From the NCBI GenBank assembly GCA_019412865.1, contig DXOJ01000837.1, positions 1 to 48,245 of the forward strand: DNA of 48,245 nucleotides. Direction: 5' to 3'. Below, in pieces: positions 26,158 to 36,100 of this stretch (its first letter is position 1; the number at the start of each line of letters is the position of its first letter). The translations under genes were made by a program, and so were the position numbers. The stretch is from Bacteroides sp. Lineage in GTDB: Bacteria; Bacteroidota; Bacteroidia; Bacteroidales; Bacteroidaceae. The notes beneath the pieces were generated by a model. That model searched no databases and was not told the origin of the DNA. It saw only the letters and a list, made by a program, of their open reading frames with translations.

Positions 26158-29100
26158 TTAGAAGGTTACATTCACACCAAAGTTATATGTCTTCATTTGC
26201 GGGTAATAGCGCACTCCGCTAGAGTTGCTTTCCGGGTCAACATTCTTCATCAATCCATCACGATTAGTGAAAGTCAGCAGATTGTTGCAGTTGATGTAAA
26301 AACGCACACGGTCGATAGCTGCTTTCTTCGTCAATGCTTTAGGTAGTGTGTACCCTAGCTCCAATGTTTTCAGACGCAGATAACTTGCATTGTGCAGTGA
26401 CCATGAATTACCAGAACGATTATCCGCAACACCCGCTACACGAGCGGCAGGCATATACCCGGAAATCCACTTACTATAAGGATCGGTCGGGTCTTCCCGA
26501 TGCCAACGGTCGGTCATGATGGCCAGTCCATTACCCAAACCCTGCTGGATAAATGGGTCCAGAATATCCCCACTGACATAAATATCATGACCTGCTGCCC
26601 CCTGAAAGAATACCGTCAGGTCGAATCCTTTATATTCTCCGGACATATTCAATCCATAATACATACGTGGAGTAGCACCATGTCCGAGTGGCTGCGTATC
26701 GTTATCATCAATAATGCCATCCCCATTATAGTCTTCAAATTTCAGATCACCTGGCATTAATGAACGGTTACCGTCTTTATCCTGAACCGGTGAATTCAAG
26801 ATTTCCTCGAAACTGGAGAACTGTCCAATAACTTTCTTTCCCCAACGAATATCTTTATAACGACCGTTCGTGTTATTACGCCAATCATCATACATATTGG
26901 TAGAAGCAGCTCTCTCTACATAATCATACTTAATCCGGGTAGTAGAGAAATTAGCCGACACATTATAATTGAAGTTACCAATCCGGTTCTTATGTCCAAC
27001 TACAATCTCAAATCCCGTATTAATATCAGAATTCAGATTCTCCTGCGGCATTGATTCTCCGAAAATAGTAGGTAATGATCCTACACGAGTAGCAGGAAGT
27101 CCCGAACGGTTTCTACGGAACCAATCGAATTCTACGGAAATCAATCCTCTATGATAAGAGGCTTCAAAGCCAATATTCATAATCTTTGATTCATACCAGG
27201 TCAGCCACGGATTGGCCATACCTACCGTAGTCATACCGGAAGTCACTCCGTTGCTGCCCATAATATAGCTCCCATGAGATGTATATCCATCCAGATATTG
27301 AAAAGCGTCGAAGTCTCCTTCATCTCCCACTTTGGCATACGAAGCACGGATTTTCAGGTTGTCCATATCAGGCAACAGTTTCTTGAAAAAGGCCTCTTCG
27401 GAAACACGCCACCCTAAAGACACACCTGGAAAAAATCCCCAACGGTTACCTTCACGGAATTTATAGGTTCCATCGTAGCGGAAATTGAACTCAACAAGAT
27501 AGCGATTGGAAAAATCATAATTCAAACGCCCCACCAGACCGGCATGTGCCGTTTCCTGTGTTTTACCGGAGGCTTCCTGATTGGTTTTATCTCCATAATC
27601 CAAGTCAGGAATGAGTCCGATAGCAAAATCACGTGTTCCGGTCACCCAACTTCTTTTGTCATTATACATTTCCCATACCAGCATAGCACCAATATTGTGC
27701 TTCTTGGCAAACGTATTATTATAGTTCATTGAGAACTGATAAGTCGGTTTATCATAATTTTCCAGTTTCGATTCCAGATGTGCGGTATTAATCACCTTCT
27801 CTATATACTCTTCATTGGCATAATCATAAGTATATTCCGACAAATCTTTCCTCCATGTTTTCCATTCCTTATTTGTATAATCATAAGCAACCAATGCTTT
27901 TGCCATCAGTCCTTTCACCCATGGAAGTTTCCAGGTAATAGCCAATGAGCTGTTAAATTCACGACGCAGACGATCTTCATATCCGCTGTCATCCGAACTG
28001 GATACATGTACAGGATTAGCCATATCACCTACCGCTCCCCAATAATCCGGATTATCATTGGCATACATGGAATAAGTCGGGATTGCCATTTGTGCCGAAC
28101 GGAACAGATTATCGCCGTTATAAGGCTTCTTGCGGTTATCAAACCGTCCGCTCAAACGCAACTCTACGTTCACCCCTTTAGCAACTTCTACACTTAGGTT
28201 TGAACGGACATTGTAACGTTGGTAGTTCCAGTCGCCCGAACGGATGATGCCGCCCTGATCCATATATCCGATAGACATATAATATTTCACCTTCTCCGTA
28301 CCTCCCGTCATGCTCAAGTTGTGTGAAGTTTGAGGAGCTGAGCTACGCATGGTTTCATTCCACCAATCCGTACCTGCCGTACCATTCCGGTAAGCTTCCA
28401 GCTGCTCCTGCGAGTAAGCAGAAGCTCCGCGCCACGGATTCGCATTATGAATCGCTTCATTGTAAAGTGAAGCATACTCATAGGCATTCATCATTTCCGG
28501 ATAGCGGGTCACTTTCTGAAAACCTACGTAACCATTATATTCTATCTTTGCCTTTTGCTCCGTTCCTTTTTTAGTAGTCACCAATAAAACTCCATTAGAA
28601 CCTTTAAAACCGTAAACAGCTGCGGCGGCATCCTTCAGTATGGAAATTGATTCGATGTCATTCGGGTCTAGTTGGGCATAATCACGCTCGATACCATCCA
28701 CAATCACCAACATACTTCCATATCCGCGAATATCAACAGAAGCTCCGTCATCGCCAGGACTACCACTACGTTGCACGGCACGCAGCCCCGGCAAACGTCC
28801 GGCAAGCATATTTGTCACACTAGGAGCTTTTACCTCCATCAACTTATCCGAAGAGATGGCAGCTACCGATCCAGTCACAGAAGCTTTCTTCTGAATACCA
28901 TAACCTACTACTACCACTTCATCCAACGTTTCCGTATCTTCCTGCAAAGTTACTTTCAATCCGGCTTGTCCGTTTACTTTCACTTCAGCCGTTTTATATC
29001 CGATATAGGATATTTGCAACACTCCGTTAGCCGGAACTGACAAAGTGAACTTACCATCCAAATCAGTAATCGTTCCTATACCGGTACTCCCCTTCAACTG

Positions 29101-29325
29101 TACCGAAGCTCCGATAACAGGTTCTCCATTGGCATCAACCACCACACCCTTTACCGAGATATTCCGTACCGTCTGTTCAACATCTGATATCAAAGGATTT
29201 TCTGCATATACCGTGAAAGGTAGACACAAGAACGTCCCTGCCATTAAAGCTGAAACAGTAGCTATCTTCAGCCGGTCATTGAACGACTTTGAGACAACCG
29301 TGTTCATTTTACAACCATGTTTCAT
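26158..29325 (-). CDS. SusC/RagA TonB-dependent transporter (GH130/EEP locus)
   Basis: A 1055-residue outer-membrane transporter. It has a long N-terminal leader before the signal hydrophobic stretch (about 20-41); Met7 is an alternative start. A carboxypeptidase-regulatory-like domain follows (about 53-135), then VVVGYGIQKKASVTGSVAAI, the plug motif DAAAAVYGFKGSNGVLLVTTKKG and a barrel ending in Phe. It is the second gene of its transcription unit, 8 nt after the GH130 lipoprotein gene, which is unusual because susC is normally first. Control therefore comes from the promoter upstream of the GH130 gene. Confidence 0.95.
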   Translation of the reverse strand: MKHGCKMNTVVSKSFNDRLKIATVSALMAGTFLCLPFTVYAENPLISDVEQTVRNISVKGVVVDANGEPVIGASVQLKGSTGIGTITDLDGKFTLSVPANGVLQISYIGYKTAEVKVNGQAGLKVTLQEDTETLDEVVVVGYGIQKKASVTGSVAAISSDKLMEVKAPSVTNMLAGRLPGLRAVQRSGSPGDDGASVDIRGYGSMLVIVDGIERDYAQLDPNDIESISILKDAAAAVYGFKGSNGVLLVTTKKGTEQKAKIEYNGYVGFQKVTRYPEMMNAYEYASLYNEAIHNANPWRGASAYSQEQLEAYRNGTAGTDWWNETMRSSAPQTSHNLSMTGGTEKVKYYMSIGYMDQGGIIRSGDWNYQRYNVRSNLSVEVAKGVNVELRLSGRFDNRKKPYNGDNLFRSAQMAIPTYSMYANDNPDYWGAVGDMANPVHVSSSDDSGYEDRLRREFNSSLAITWKLPWVKGLMAKALVAYDYTNKEWKTWRKDLSEYTYDYANEEYIEKVINTAHLESKLENYDKPTYQFSMNYNNTFAKKHNIGAMLVWEMYNDKRSWVTGTRDFAIGLIPDLDYGDKTNQEASGKTQETAHAGLVGRLNYDFSNRYLVEFNFRYDGTYKFREGNRWGFFPGVSLGWRVSEEAFFKKLLPDMDNLKIRASYAKVGDEGDFDAFQYLDGYTSHGSYIMGSNGVTSGMTTVGMANPWLTWYESKIMNIGFEASYHRGLISVEFDWFRRNRSGLPATRVGSLPTIFGESMPQENLNSDINTGFEIVVGHKNRIGNFNYNVSANFSTTRIKYDYVERAASTNMYDDWRNNTNGRYKDIRWGKKVIGQFSSFEEILNSPVQDKDGNRSLMPGDLKFEDYNGDGIIDDNDTQPLGHGATPRMYYGLNMSGEYKGFDLTVFFQGAAGHDIYVSGDILDPFIQQGLGNGLAIMTDRWHREDPTDPYSKWISGYMPAARVAGVADNRSGNSWSLHNASYLRLKTLELGYTLPKALTKKAAIDRVRFYINCNNLLTFTNRDGLMKNVDPESNSSGVRYYPQMKTYNFGVNVTF

Positions 29326-29333
29326 AGATTAAA

Positions 29334-30494
29334 TTAGTTATGTGTTTTGAGTTTTAAATCCATATTATTATCACATATCGCTACTGCAACCTGCGAATCA
29401 GCGCAGCCATAATAGAGATATAGTTTATTTTTGAAGTAAGCCAATCCTTCTATAAATACTGTTCCGTCTTTATATTGACCACTCTTCTCAAAAGCAGCCT
29501 CAGGCACAAAGAATGGTTTATCCAAACGACCCAGTACTTGATAAGGATCATCGGCATCGAACAAAAACTGCCCTGCACAATAAGCTCCAGCTGGATATTC
29601 CGAATCTCTTTCTTCTTTATATCCGTTCTTACCATTATACAGTAGGACAATACCATCTGTTGTTTTTATGGCAGGAGGACCACACTCTGTCAAACGACTA
29701 TCAAAATAGCCGCTGCGGGGTTTGGCAATTTCTCTCAATTCATTATTCTCGTTCAATACCGGTGTCCAATCTGTCAGGTTGTCGGAAGTTGCTGCACATA
29801 CGGCATTTTCCCCCCAATACATAAAATATTTGCCATTCACTTTCTCAATGACAAGTTTTCCATCCTTCACCCCGGTAACAATAGAAGCAGATTTGCTCGC
29901 TATATTGGCAAAACGTCCGTTATACGCTTTTGCAAAAGCAAGTCCATGCTTTGTCCAGTTCTTCAGGTCGGTGGAAGTAGCAACTGCCAGACGGGGGAGA
30001 TGACGATTCCAAGCTGTATAGAGCATTACATATAATCCATCCTCCGTCATTGCCACACGCGGGTCTTCGCAACCTCCTTCCCATTCTATTTCTTTATAAT
30101 CGTCTTCGGAAGGGAATAATACAGGGACATCCGATTGTTTCATCGTCACTCCATCCGTACTTTCTGCATAGCCAATGCGGGATGTTCTCTTTCCTATACC
30201 TTGCGCTGAATTATCTTCTGCCCGATAGAGTACTACAATCTTTCCATCTTTAACGGTGGCTGCCGGATTGAAAGTATCACTCTCCTCCCATTTTACCAAC
30301 TGCTTGCGCATCGGGCATTGAAAAGTAGTCGGTTGTGGAGAAATCACCGGATTCACTCCTTCCGGACGAACGAAAGGACCTATTATCCAATGTTCGTTCT
30401 GCTCTTCAACAACAGCAGATGTTTGCTTCTGACCCGAGCATCCGGCAAGTGTCATCATACTAATTAAATAGATTACAGCTTTTAGTTTTATCAT
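29334..30494 (-). CDS. GH130 lipoprotein, probable beta-mannosidase
   Basis: A 386-residue five-bladed propeller enzyme of family GH130 with lipobox LAGC (Cys19). The catalytic-acid motif GGCEDPR lies at 140-146 (Asp144), with NPAA and YGCADS segments around the active site. GH130 contains beta-mannoside phosphorylases and, in gut Bacteroides, beta-1,2-mannosidases that act on Candida mannan. A lipid-anchored enzyme has no ready phosphate-salvage advantage, and I do not see the basic NKD...EK...HRP phosphate-site segment found in the cytoplasmic paralogue here, so hydrolysis is more likely than phosphorolysis (inference). It is the first gene of the operon that continues with susC, 50-70 nt downstream of the shared regulatory element. 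Confidence 0.88.
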   Translation of the reverse strand: MIKLKAVIYLISMMTLAGCSGQKQTSAVVEEQNEHWIIGPFVRPEGVNPVISPQPTTFQCPMRKQLVKWEESDTFNPAATVKDGKIVVLYRAEDNSAQGIGKRTSRIGYAESTDGVTMKQSDVPVLFPSEDDYKEIEWEGGCEDPRVAMTEDGLYVMLYTAWNRHLPRLAVATSTDLKNWTKHGLAFAKAYNGRFANIASKSASIVTGVKDGKLVIEKVNGKYFMYWGENAVCAATSDNLTDWTPVLNENNELREIAKPRSGYFDSRLTECGPPAIKTTDGIVLLYNGKNGYKEERDSEYPAGAYCAGQFLFDADDPYQVLGRLDKPFFVPEAAFEKSGQYKDGTVFIEGLAYFKNKLYLYYGCADSQVAVAICDNNMDLKLKTHN

Positions 30495-30544
30495 ACGTCA
30501 TTTTTTAGTTTTTCCGAATCAGTCGTTCCTTGTTTTTCTGTCAG

Positions 30545-30617
30545 CAAAACTACCCTCGCTCCACAAAAATTGAGTGTACTATATTCTCAAAAGGGTATAT
30601 AGGTGCTGTACAACATA
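30545..30617 (-). promoter_or_regulatory. Promoter and regulator element, copy 1 (GH130-susC operon)
   Basis: A -7 box TAGTTTTG (30552 to 30545, minus strand) is followed upstream, after 21 nt, by a 44-bp element (30574-30617) that is 41/44 identical to 33042-33085, including a 26-nt exact match. No -33 TTTG is present at the consensus distance, as expected of an activator-dependent promoter. The element contains two TGTAC motifs 33 bp apart. The hybrid regulator at 33129 is the likely activator. Confidence 0.78.
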
Positions 30618-30660
30618 ATAATTCATTCGTTTGCAACGACGATTTAACGATTTTGAAATA

Positions 30661-31908
30661 TTAGCGAATAGCTTGATTCTGTCTGATGATGTTCCGGGCT
30701 AATGGATAGGCAATCAACTGCAAAGCTCCCACCAGGATCAATGCATACTTCAATGCAAAATCCTGTGATATGACAAATGCGAGTACCATAAAAAGTATTA
30801 GTCCGAAAGCACGTCCCAGAAATAGTCCGAACTCATGGCTTAAAATATAGGTATATTCATTTCTTTTTTCGATTTTTACTACTGCATCGATGGTTTGCAT
30901 CATAATAGGGTAATAAGGCAAGTCAAACAATGGCTGAAAGATCACCTTACAGAGGACAAAGATAATCACTCCGGTGGCTGAAAACAAGATTCCGTTGAAC
31001 AGAGTACCGATAAAAAAGACAAGTAGCCCGGCTATAAATACCTTCGACCGGTCTTCAGGTTTGGTTATTCGTCCCAATACATAAACCAAAACAGCTGTCA
31101 GTGTACCACTGATTCCCTGTATTAAACCCAATACGCCTTCATCACCTACTAACTTCAGAACCAGAATAGCAGGAGCGGTCACCAAAAATCCCTGTACCAT
31201 TCCTTTCAGGGAAGCCAGCAACAACATTTTTTTCCAAAGTGTACAAAACCGGAAATACAGAAAATTCTTCTGCACCGGATTGGCGAACTTACCACGCCAT
31301 AAAACGGCTACAGCAAACAAAGTCACTATGATTACTCCAACCGTCACCAACCGATAGGCTCCATTAATATCAATCAGGCATCCCATTATTTCCCTGCCAT
31401 CTATCTGACTGATAAATGCTCCAATCAATAAAGGTACAGTAATCGAAGTAATGGAAAAGAAAAAAGACTCCAGCCCGAAGAAGTAGTTACGACTATCATC
31501 TGTCGTGTTATTCAGAGTCAGCAGATAGCGATTGGTCCAGAAGAAGCCCGATGCAGCTCCAAGTACAAATCCGGCTATACCCAATTCCACAAAGCCTAAT
31601 GACTTTACCAACATCATGGCAAACATCGACAATCCACTAACTAATATCCCTCCTGCATACAGCATCTTCACACTCACATGTCGCAACAAGAAACCATTCA
31701 CAAATGAGGTAGTGATGATACCAATGTACATGAAAAGCTGATAAAAAGCCACCGAAACCGGTTCACTGGTATGGCGCATCACATAAGCGCCCACAAAAAT
31801 CTCAACTACAGGAAGCACCAGCGCATAAAGAAGATTAGTCATCAGCAAGACCCGTACATTAGAAGTTTGCTGTTTGAAGAACTGATACTCTCTTTTTAGT
31901 TTATTCAT
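30661..31908 (-). CDS. MFS transporter, probable oligomannoside importer
   Basis: A 415-residue inner-membrane protein with about 12 hydrophobic helices and a charged N-terminus (MNKLKREYQFFKQQTSNVR). It belongs to the major facilitator superfamily, but I do not recognise a specific transporter family; the usual helix 2-3 motif is weak (GFLLRHVSVKML). It is 17 nt downstream of the cytoplasmic GH130 gene. MFS-GH130 gene pairs are common in Bacteroides mannoside metabolism, where the carrier imports the disaccharide that the GH130 enzyme cleaves. It should therefore import a short beta-mannoside from the periplasm. Substrate is inferred from the neighbour. Confidence 0.82.
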   Translation of the reverse strand: MNKLKREYQFFKQQTSNVRVLLMTNLLYALVLPVVEIFVGAYVMRHTSEPVSVAFYQLFMYIGIITTSFVNGFLLRHVSVKMLYAGGILVSGLSMFAMMLVKSLGFVELGIAGFVLGAASGFFWTNRYLLTLNNTTDDSRNYFFGLESFFFSITSITVPLLIGAFISQIDGREIMGCLIDINGAYRLVTVGVIIVTLFAVAVLWRGKFANPVQKNFLYFRFCTLWKKMLLLASLKGMVQGFLVTAPAILVLKLVGDEGVLGLIQGISGTLTAVLVYVLGRITKPEDRSKVFIAGLLVFFIGTLFNGILFSATGVIIFVLCKVIFQPLFDLPYYPIMMQTIDAVVKIEKRNEYTYILSHEFGLFLGRAFGLILFMVLAFVISQDFALKYALILVGALQLIAYPLARNIIRQNQAIR

Positions 31909-31925
31909 TATCTATCTTATTTATA

Positions 31926-32972
31926 TTACGACTTTAATGAACGGAGAATCTCTGCAATAGACAACTCCGCCCCACAGATTACTTCATCACTGGCACCATA
32001 ATAAAGCCTTATCTTATCTCCCTCTACCAAATGTCCGTTGGTGAAAACTACATTCCCGAAAAATCCGGTTTGTTCGTAAGGAGCAACAGGCTCCATGATA
32101 GGTTCTTTACTTCGGGCAATTACCTTTGAAGGATCATTTAAATCAAGTAGAAGAGCTCCCAGACAATAACGGTTTTGATAGTCCGCACCATGATAAATTT
32201 CCAACCACCCTTCCTCTGTACAAATAGGTGCCGCTCCTGCACCCACGCGGGCACAGTCCCAACTATCAGGACGGGTAGTTGCAATGCAACAGTGGTTGCC
32301 CCAATGCAGTCGGTCGGGTGATTCGGCAAGCCAAATATAGTTGCCACCCAACTCTGGGCTACTCGGACGATGCAGTGCAAGATATTTTCCGTTCACTTTC
32401 TCTTCAAACAGCGCGCAATCTTTATTATGAGGAGGGAAAATCATGCCATAACGAGTATAGTTTTTCCAGTCATAAGTATGAATCAGCCCTACACCAACAG
32501 CTACAGAAGAGACTTCCGTAAACGTAAGATAATAACCATCGGCAGTAGTGGCCACCCGGCAATCTTCAATGCCAAAAGCCTCTAATGCTCCTTTACCAAA
32601 AATAGGAGGATAATCCGGCTCTTCCTTGAAGTGAATTCCGTCTTCACTCGACACCAGTCGGAGATAAGACATGGTAGTCAGATAATTCTGCCCTGCATAT
32701 CCTATCACACGAGGATCAGAAGCATCCAGTTTCGGGTCATTCTCATCGAAAGAGAGCACTTCTATTTTTCCATCTTTATTATATACGGGAAAACTAATAA
32801 CTCCCTGTTTCTGCACAGGCCGTTCGGCCACTCGCAGTAATAACCAAATTTTTCCGTCGAAACGGAACACACCGGGATTCAGGAAACAGGTGATTTCCAT
32901 ACCTTCTATTCCTGGTTGTAAGTCGGAGGGTTTCAACAATGGGTTTTGATGAAATCGTTTTGCAATATCCAT
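31926..32972 (-). CDS. Cytoplasmic GH130 beta-mannoside hydrolase or phosphorylase
   Basis: A 348-residue GH130 enzyme without a signal peptide. The catalytic motif GIEDCRV lies at 134-140 (Asp137); the NKDCALFEEKVNGKYLALHRPSS segment corresponds to the phosphate/substrate region of the family, and YGASDEVICGAE closes the propeller. Length and location fit both cytoplasmic beta-1,2-mannosidases and mannoside phosphorylases. FEEK stands where phosphorylases I know have FPEK, so the activity type is open. It is first in a two-gene unit with the MFS carrier and has its own copy of the 44-bp regulatory element 70 nt upstream. It is divergent from the hybrid regulator. Confidence 0.9.
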   Translation of the reverse strand: MDIAKRFHQNPLLKPSDLQPGIEGMEITCFLNPGVFRFDGKIWLLLRVAERPVQKQGVISFPVYNKDGKIEVLSFDENDPKLDASDPRVIGYAGQNYLTTMSYLRLVSSEDGIHFKEEPDYPPIFGKGALEAFGIEDCRVATTADGYYLTFTEVSSVAVGVGLIHTYDWKNYTRYGMIFPPHNKDCALFEEKVNGKYLALHRPSSPELGGNYIWLAESPDRLHWGNHCCIATTRPDSWDCARVGAGAAPICTEEGWLEIYHGADYQNRYCLGALLLDLNDPSKVIARSKEPIMEPVAPYEQTGFFGNVVFTNGHLVEGDKIRLYYGASDEVICGAELSIAEILRSLKS

Positions 32973-33012
32973 TTTCAGATTATTAAATATGTGTTGTTTT
33001 TATTTCTGGTGA

Positions 33013-33085
33013 CAAAGCTACCCTGCACAACAACGGAAAAGGTGTACTATATTCTCAAAAGGGTATACAGGTGTTGTACAGCATA
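33013..33085 (-). promoter_or_regulatory. Promoter and regulator element, copy 2 (GH130-MFS operon)
   Basis: A -7 box TAGCTTTG (33020 to 33013, minus strand) lies exactly 21 nt from the 44-bp element at 33042-33085, the same spacing as in copy 1. The promoter region is also similar (CTACCCT next to both -7 boxes). The element is in the intergenic region shared with the hybrid regulator gene and abuts that gene's own -7 box, so autoregulation is possible. Confidence 0.78.
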
Positions 33086-33089
33086 TTTT

Positions 33090-33097
33090 TATCTTTG
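33090..33097 (+). promoter_or_regulatory. Candidate -7 box of the hybrid regulator gene
   Basis: TATCTTTG matches TAnnTTTG and is 31 nt before the chosen start at 33129. The corresponding -33 position falls inside the 44-bp element. A second TATCTTTG at 33117-33124 is too close to the start codon to be functional. Confidence 0.5.
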
Positions 33098-33128
33098 TTT
33101 TCTTATTTTTCCTCTCTATCTTTGCGAC

Positions 33129-36100
33129 ATGATTCTACGAAAACACTCATATTTCCGCTACATCTGCATCCTTATTTATTCATGCCTGATGCCTGTTTTA
33201 TTACATTCCCAGAATGTAGTGAAACAGATTTCGAATGCAGACGGGTTATCCAATAATTCAGTGAATTGTTTTCTGGAAGATTCGGAACATACTCTCTGGG
33301 TAGGAACATGGGACGGGCTGAATGCCTACAACGGACGTAGCTTTAAAACCTATTCTTATAATAAAAAAAATGCAGGATCTATCAGTAATAATGTAATCTG
33401 GCAAATTATCGAGCAAAATGACTCTGTCTTGTGGGTATCTACCGACTATGGTGTCAACCGGTGGAAACGTTCCACACAGCAATTTACTCCTTATTATTTA
33501 GGTACGCAGAACAATCCGCCCAAACAAGAGAAATCATTCCTGCTGGGTATCACTTCCGGCAAATACATTATCTGCTATGTGAAGGAACAAGGTTTATTCT
33601 ATTTTGACGACCGGAAACAGGACTTTGTTCCATTGAAGAATAATCTTCCTGATGACATCAAAAATTTCGTTATTGATTCCAAAGACCAAGTATTCTTCCT
33701 CACAGGACATGGACAATTATTACATTATCAACTATCTGTCCATAGCTCTAATCCAGAACTCTCGTTCAAAAAAGAAATCAAACAACCTGCTTCCATTTCC
33801 GGCATTTATCTTTCTCAAGATTATCTTATCATTAACGATGACCGGGCATTAACTGTTTCTTTGGACAACCGCATACTGAATAGCATAGATATTCCAGAAA
33901 ATAAAACGGTTTCGCAAGTTATCCGCCACAAAGAGTATCTTCTCATCAGCTTTATCGAAGGGGGATGTATCAGGTATAATCTGGAAGATAATGCTTCAAT
34001 GGAATTACCTCAATTACCAGCGAAAGCATCCATTTTCACCATCTACATCGGTTCGCAGAATATACTCTGGGTAGGCACCGACGGGCAAGGAGTATTGGAA
34101 GTCTATGAACACAGTTCTCCATTCCACACCGTAAAAACTGATTATCCCGTACGTTGTTTTTGCGAAGAAGATAATGGTAATATACTCGTGGGAACCAAAG
34201 GAGAAGGAATTCTGCTGCTTGACAAACAGGAACGGCAGGTCGAACCTTATCTGTCAACCGGCAACGGATTGATTTCCAATTCTGTCTATACTATCCGAAA
34301 AAATATGTCCGGAGACATATTTATCGGAACCGAGGGAACGGGCATCAATTATATTCCACTTAATAGCAGTCAGGTAAAGAAGTTAAGCATTCCTGCTGAA
34401 TATCCGACTTTCAAAGCTGTATACAGCATTCTGTTCACTCATAACGACTCACTATTATGGTTGGGCACTTCCGGCTATGGACTTATCAAACTAACCTTGC
34501 AAAGGGAAGGAAAAAGTTATAAAGTGACAGAAATGAAACAATATAAATCTCCCGGACCTTCCTCACCAAGTAATAATATCATTTATTCGGTCATTGCCGG
34601 GTATAATGAAAATGAACTTTGGCTAGGCACACGAGGCGGCGGAATCAATAAGTTCGATATCGCATCCGAATGCTTCCAACAAATTCATGAGATAGACTCT
34701 ACTTTATCCCTAACCAACAATGATATACTCTATCTGACCAAAGGAGATTCTGCCAGCATTTGGATAGGCACCAGTTACGGCCTCAATCGATTATCTCCGG
34801 CAGACATTCCGCCATCTATTATGGAATATACGGATCACAACGGACTACCCAACAATACGATTCACGGTATTCTGAAAGATGAAAACGGTAATATCTGGGC
34901 AAGTACCAATCAAGGTATCTCTTTTATTAATCTATCTTCGGGAAAGATTACTAACTATTCTTCCAGAAACGGATTACAAAATGATGAATTTTCCGATGGA
35001 GCGATTTTTAAGGATAAAGCAGGATGGTTGTATTTCGGAGGAGTCAGTGGGCTGAATTATTTCGATGAGAACAAAATACGTTTACGGGACCATATTGCTA
35101 CTCTAAGTTTGAATAGTCTAAAAATTAATAATACCAGCCAAAACATTTACGAGCGTATTTTTAATCATACGCTCCGGCTCGACTATGACGAACCTTACAT
35201 TACATTAGGGTTCACAGCACACGACTTTATCAACAACGAGAACTGCGAATTTAGTTATCGGATTATTGACTTCGCCGATGAATGGATTTACAACGAAAAC
35301 AACCCCAATATCGTCATCACCAAACTTCCTCCGGGGAAATATAAACTGGAAGTAAAATGTACTAATGGTGACCGTGTATGGAGCAATCAGATCTACTCTC
35401 TTCATCTGGATGTCGCCTATCCCTGGTGGCTAAGTACTACTGCCTTTATTATCTATTTTATTTTAATTGCTATTGCTATTTATATAACACAGTCTGTCAT
35501 CAAGAATCGTATCCGACTGAATCGCCAGATTTTACTAGAACATATTGAAAAGCAAAATCAACAACGTATTCATGAATCGAAGTTGAACTTCTTTACGAAC
35601 GTGGCACATGAGTTCTTCACTCCGCTAACACTGATATATGGTCCGGCACAGCATCTGCTGGAAAAAGCAGACCTTGACAGTTATACGAAAAGGTATATCT
35701 ACATCATCAAGAACAATGCCGACCGGATGCAGAAACTCATCAACGAACTAATGGAGTTTCGGAAAGCAGAATCGGGACATACGGCTATCTATACAGAGAA
35801 AGTAGATATCCAGCTACTCGTTGATTATGTGTCAGACAACTATACTGAAATTGCTGAAGAGAATAAAATAGACTTTAGTTTCAAAAGTAAAGAAGTGTCG
35901 TCTTTTACTACAGACCGGAATGCACTGGAAAAAATTATATTCAACTTATTATCTAACGCCTTCAAGTATACACCATCCGGAGGATATATCCGGGCTGAAA
36001 TAAGACAGAATGCCACTACCGGAACATTACATTTCCGTATACGCAACTCTGGTAAGGGATTGACTGAAAAGCAAACGAGCGAAATATTCAGTCGCTTTAA

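Noticed and set aside
32946..33128. Upstream extension of the hybrid regulator
   Set aside because: The frame is open, but it would place two hydrophobic segments before the true signal peptide and would overlap the divergent GH130 start and the regulatory element; the ATG at 33129 gives a normal signal peptide.
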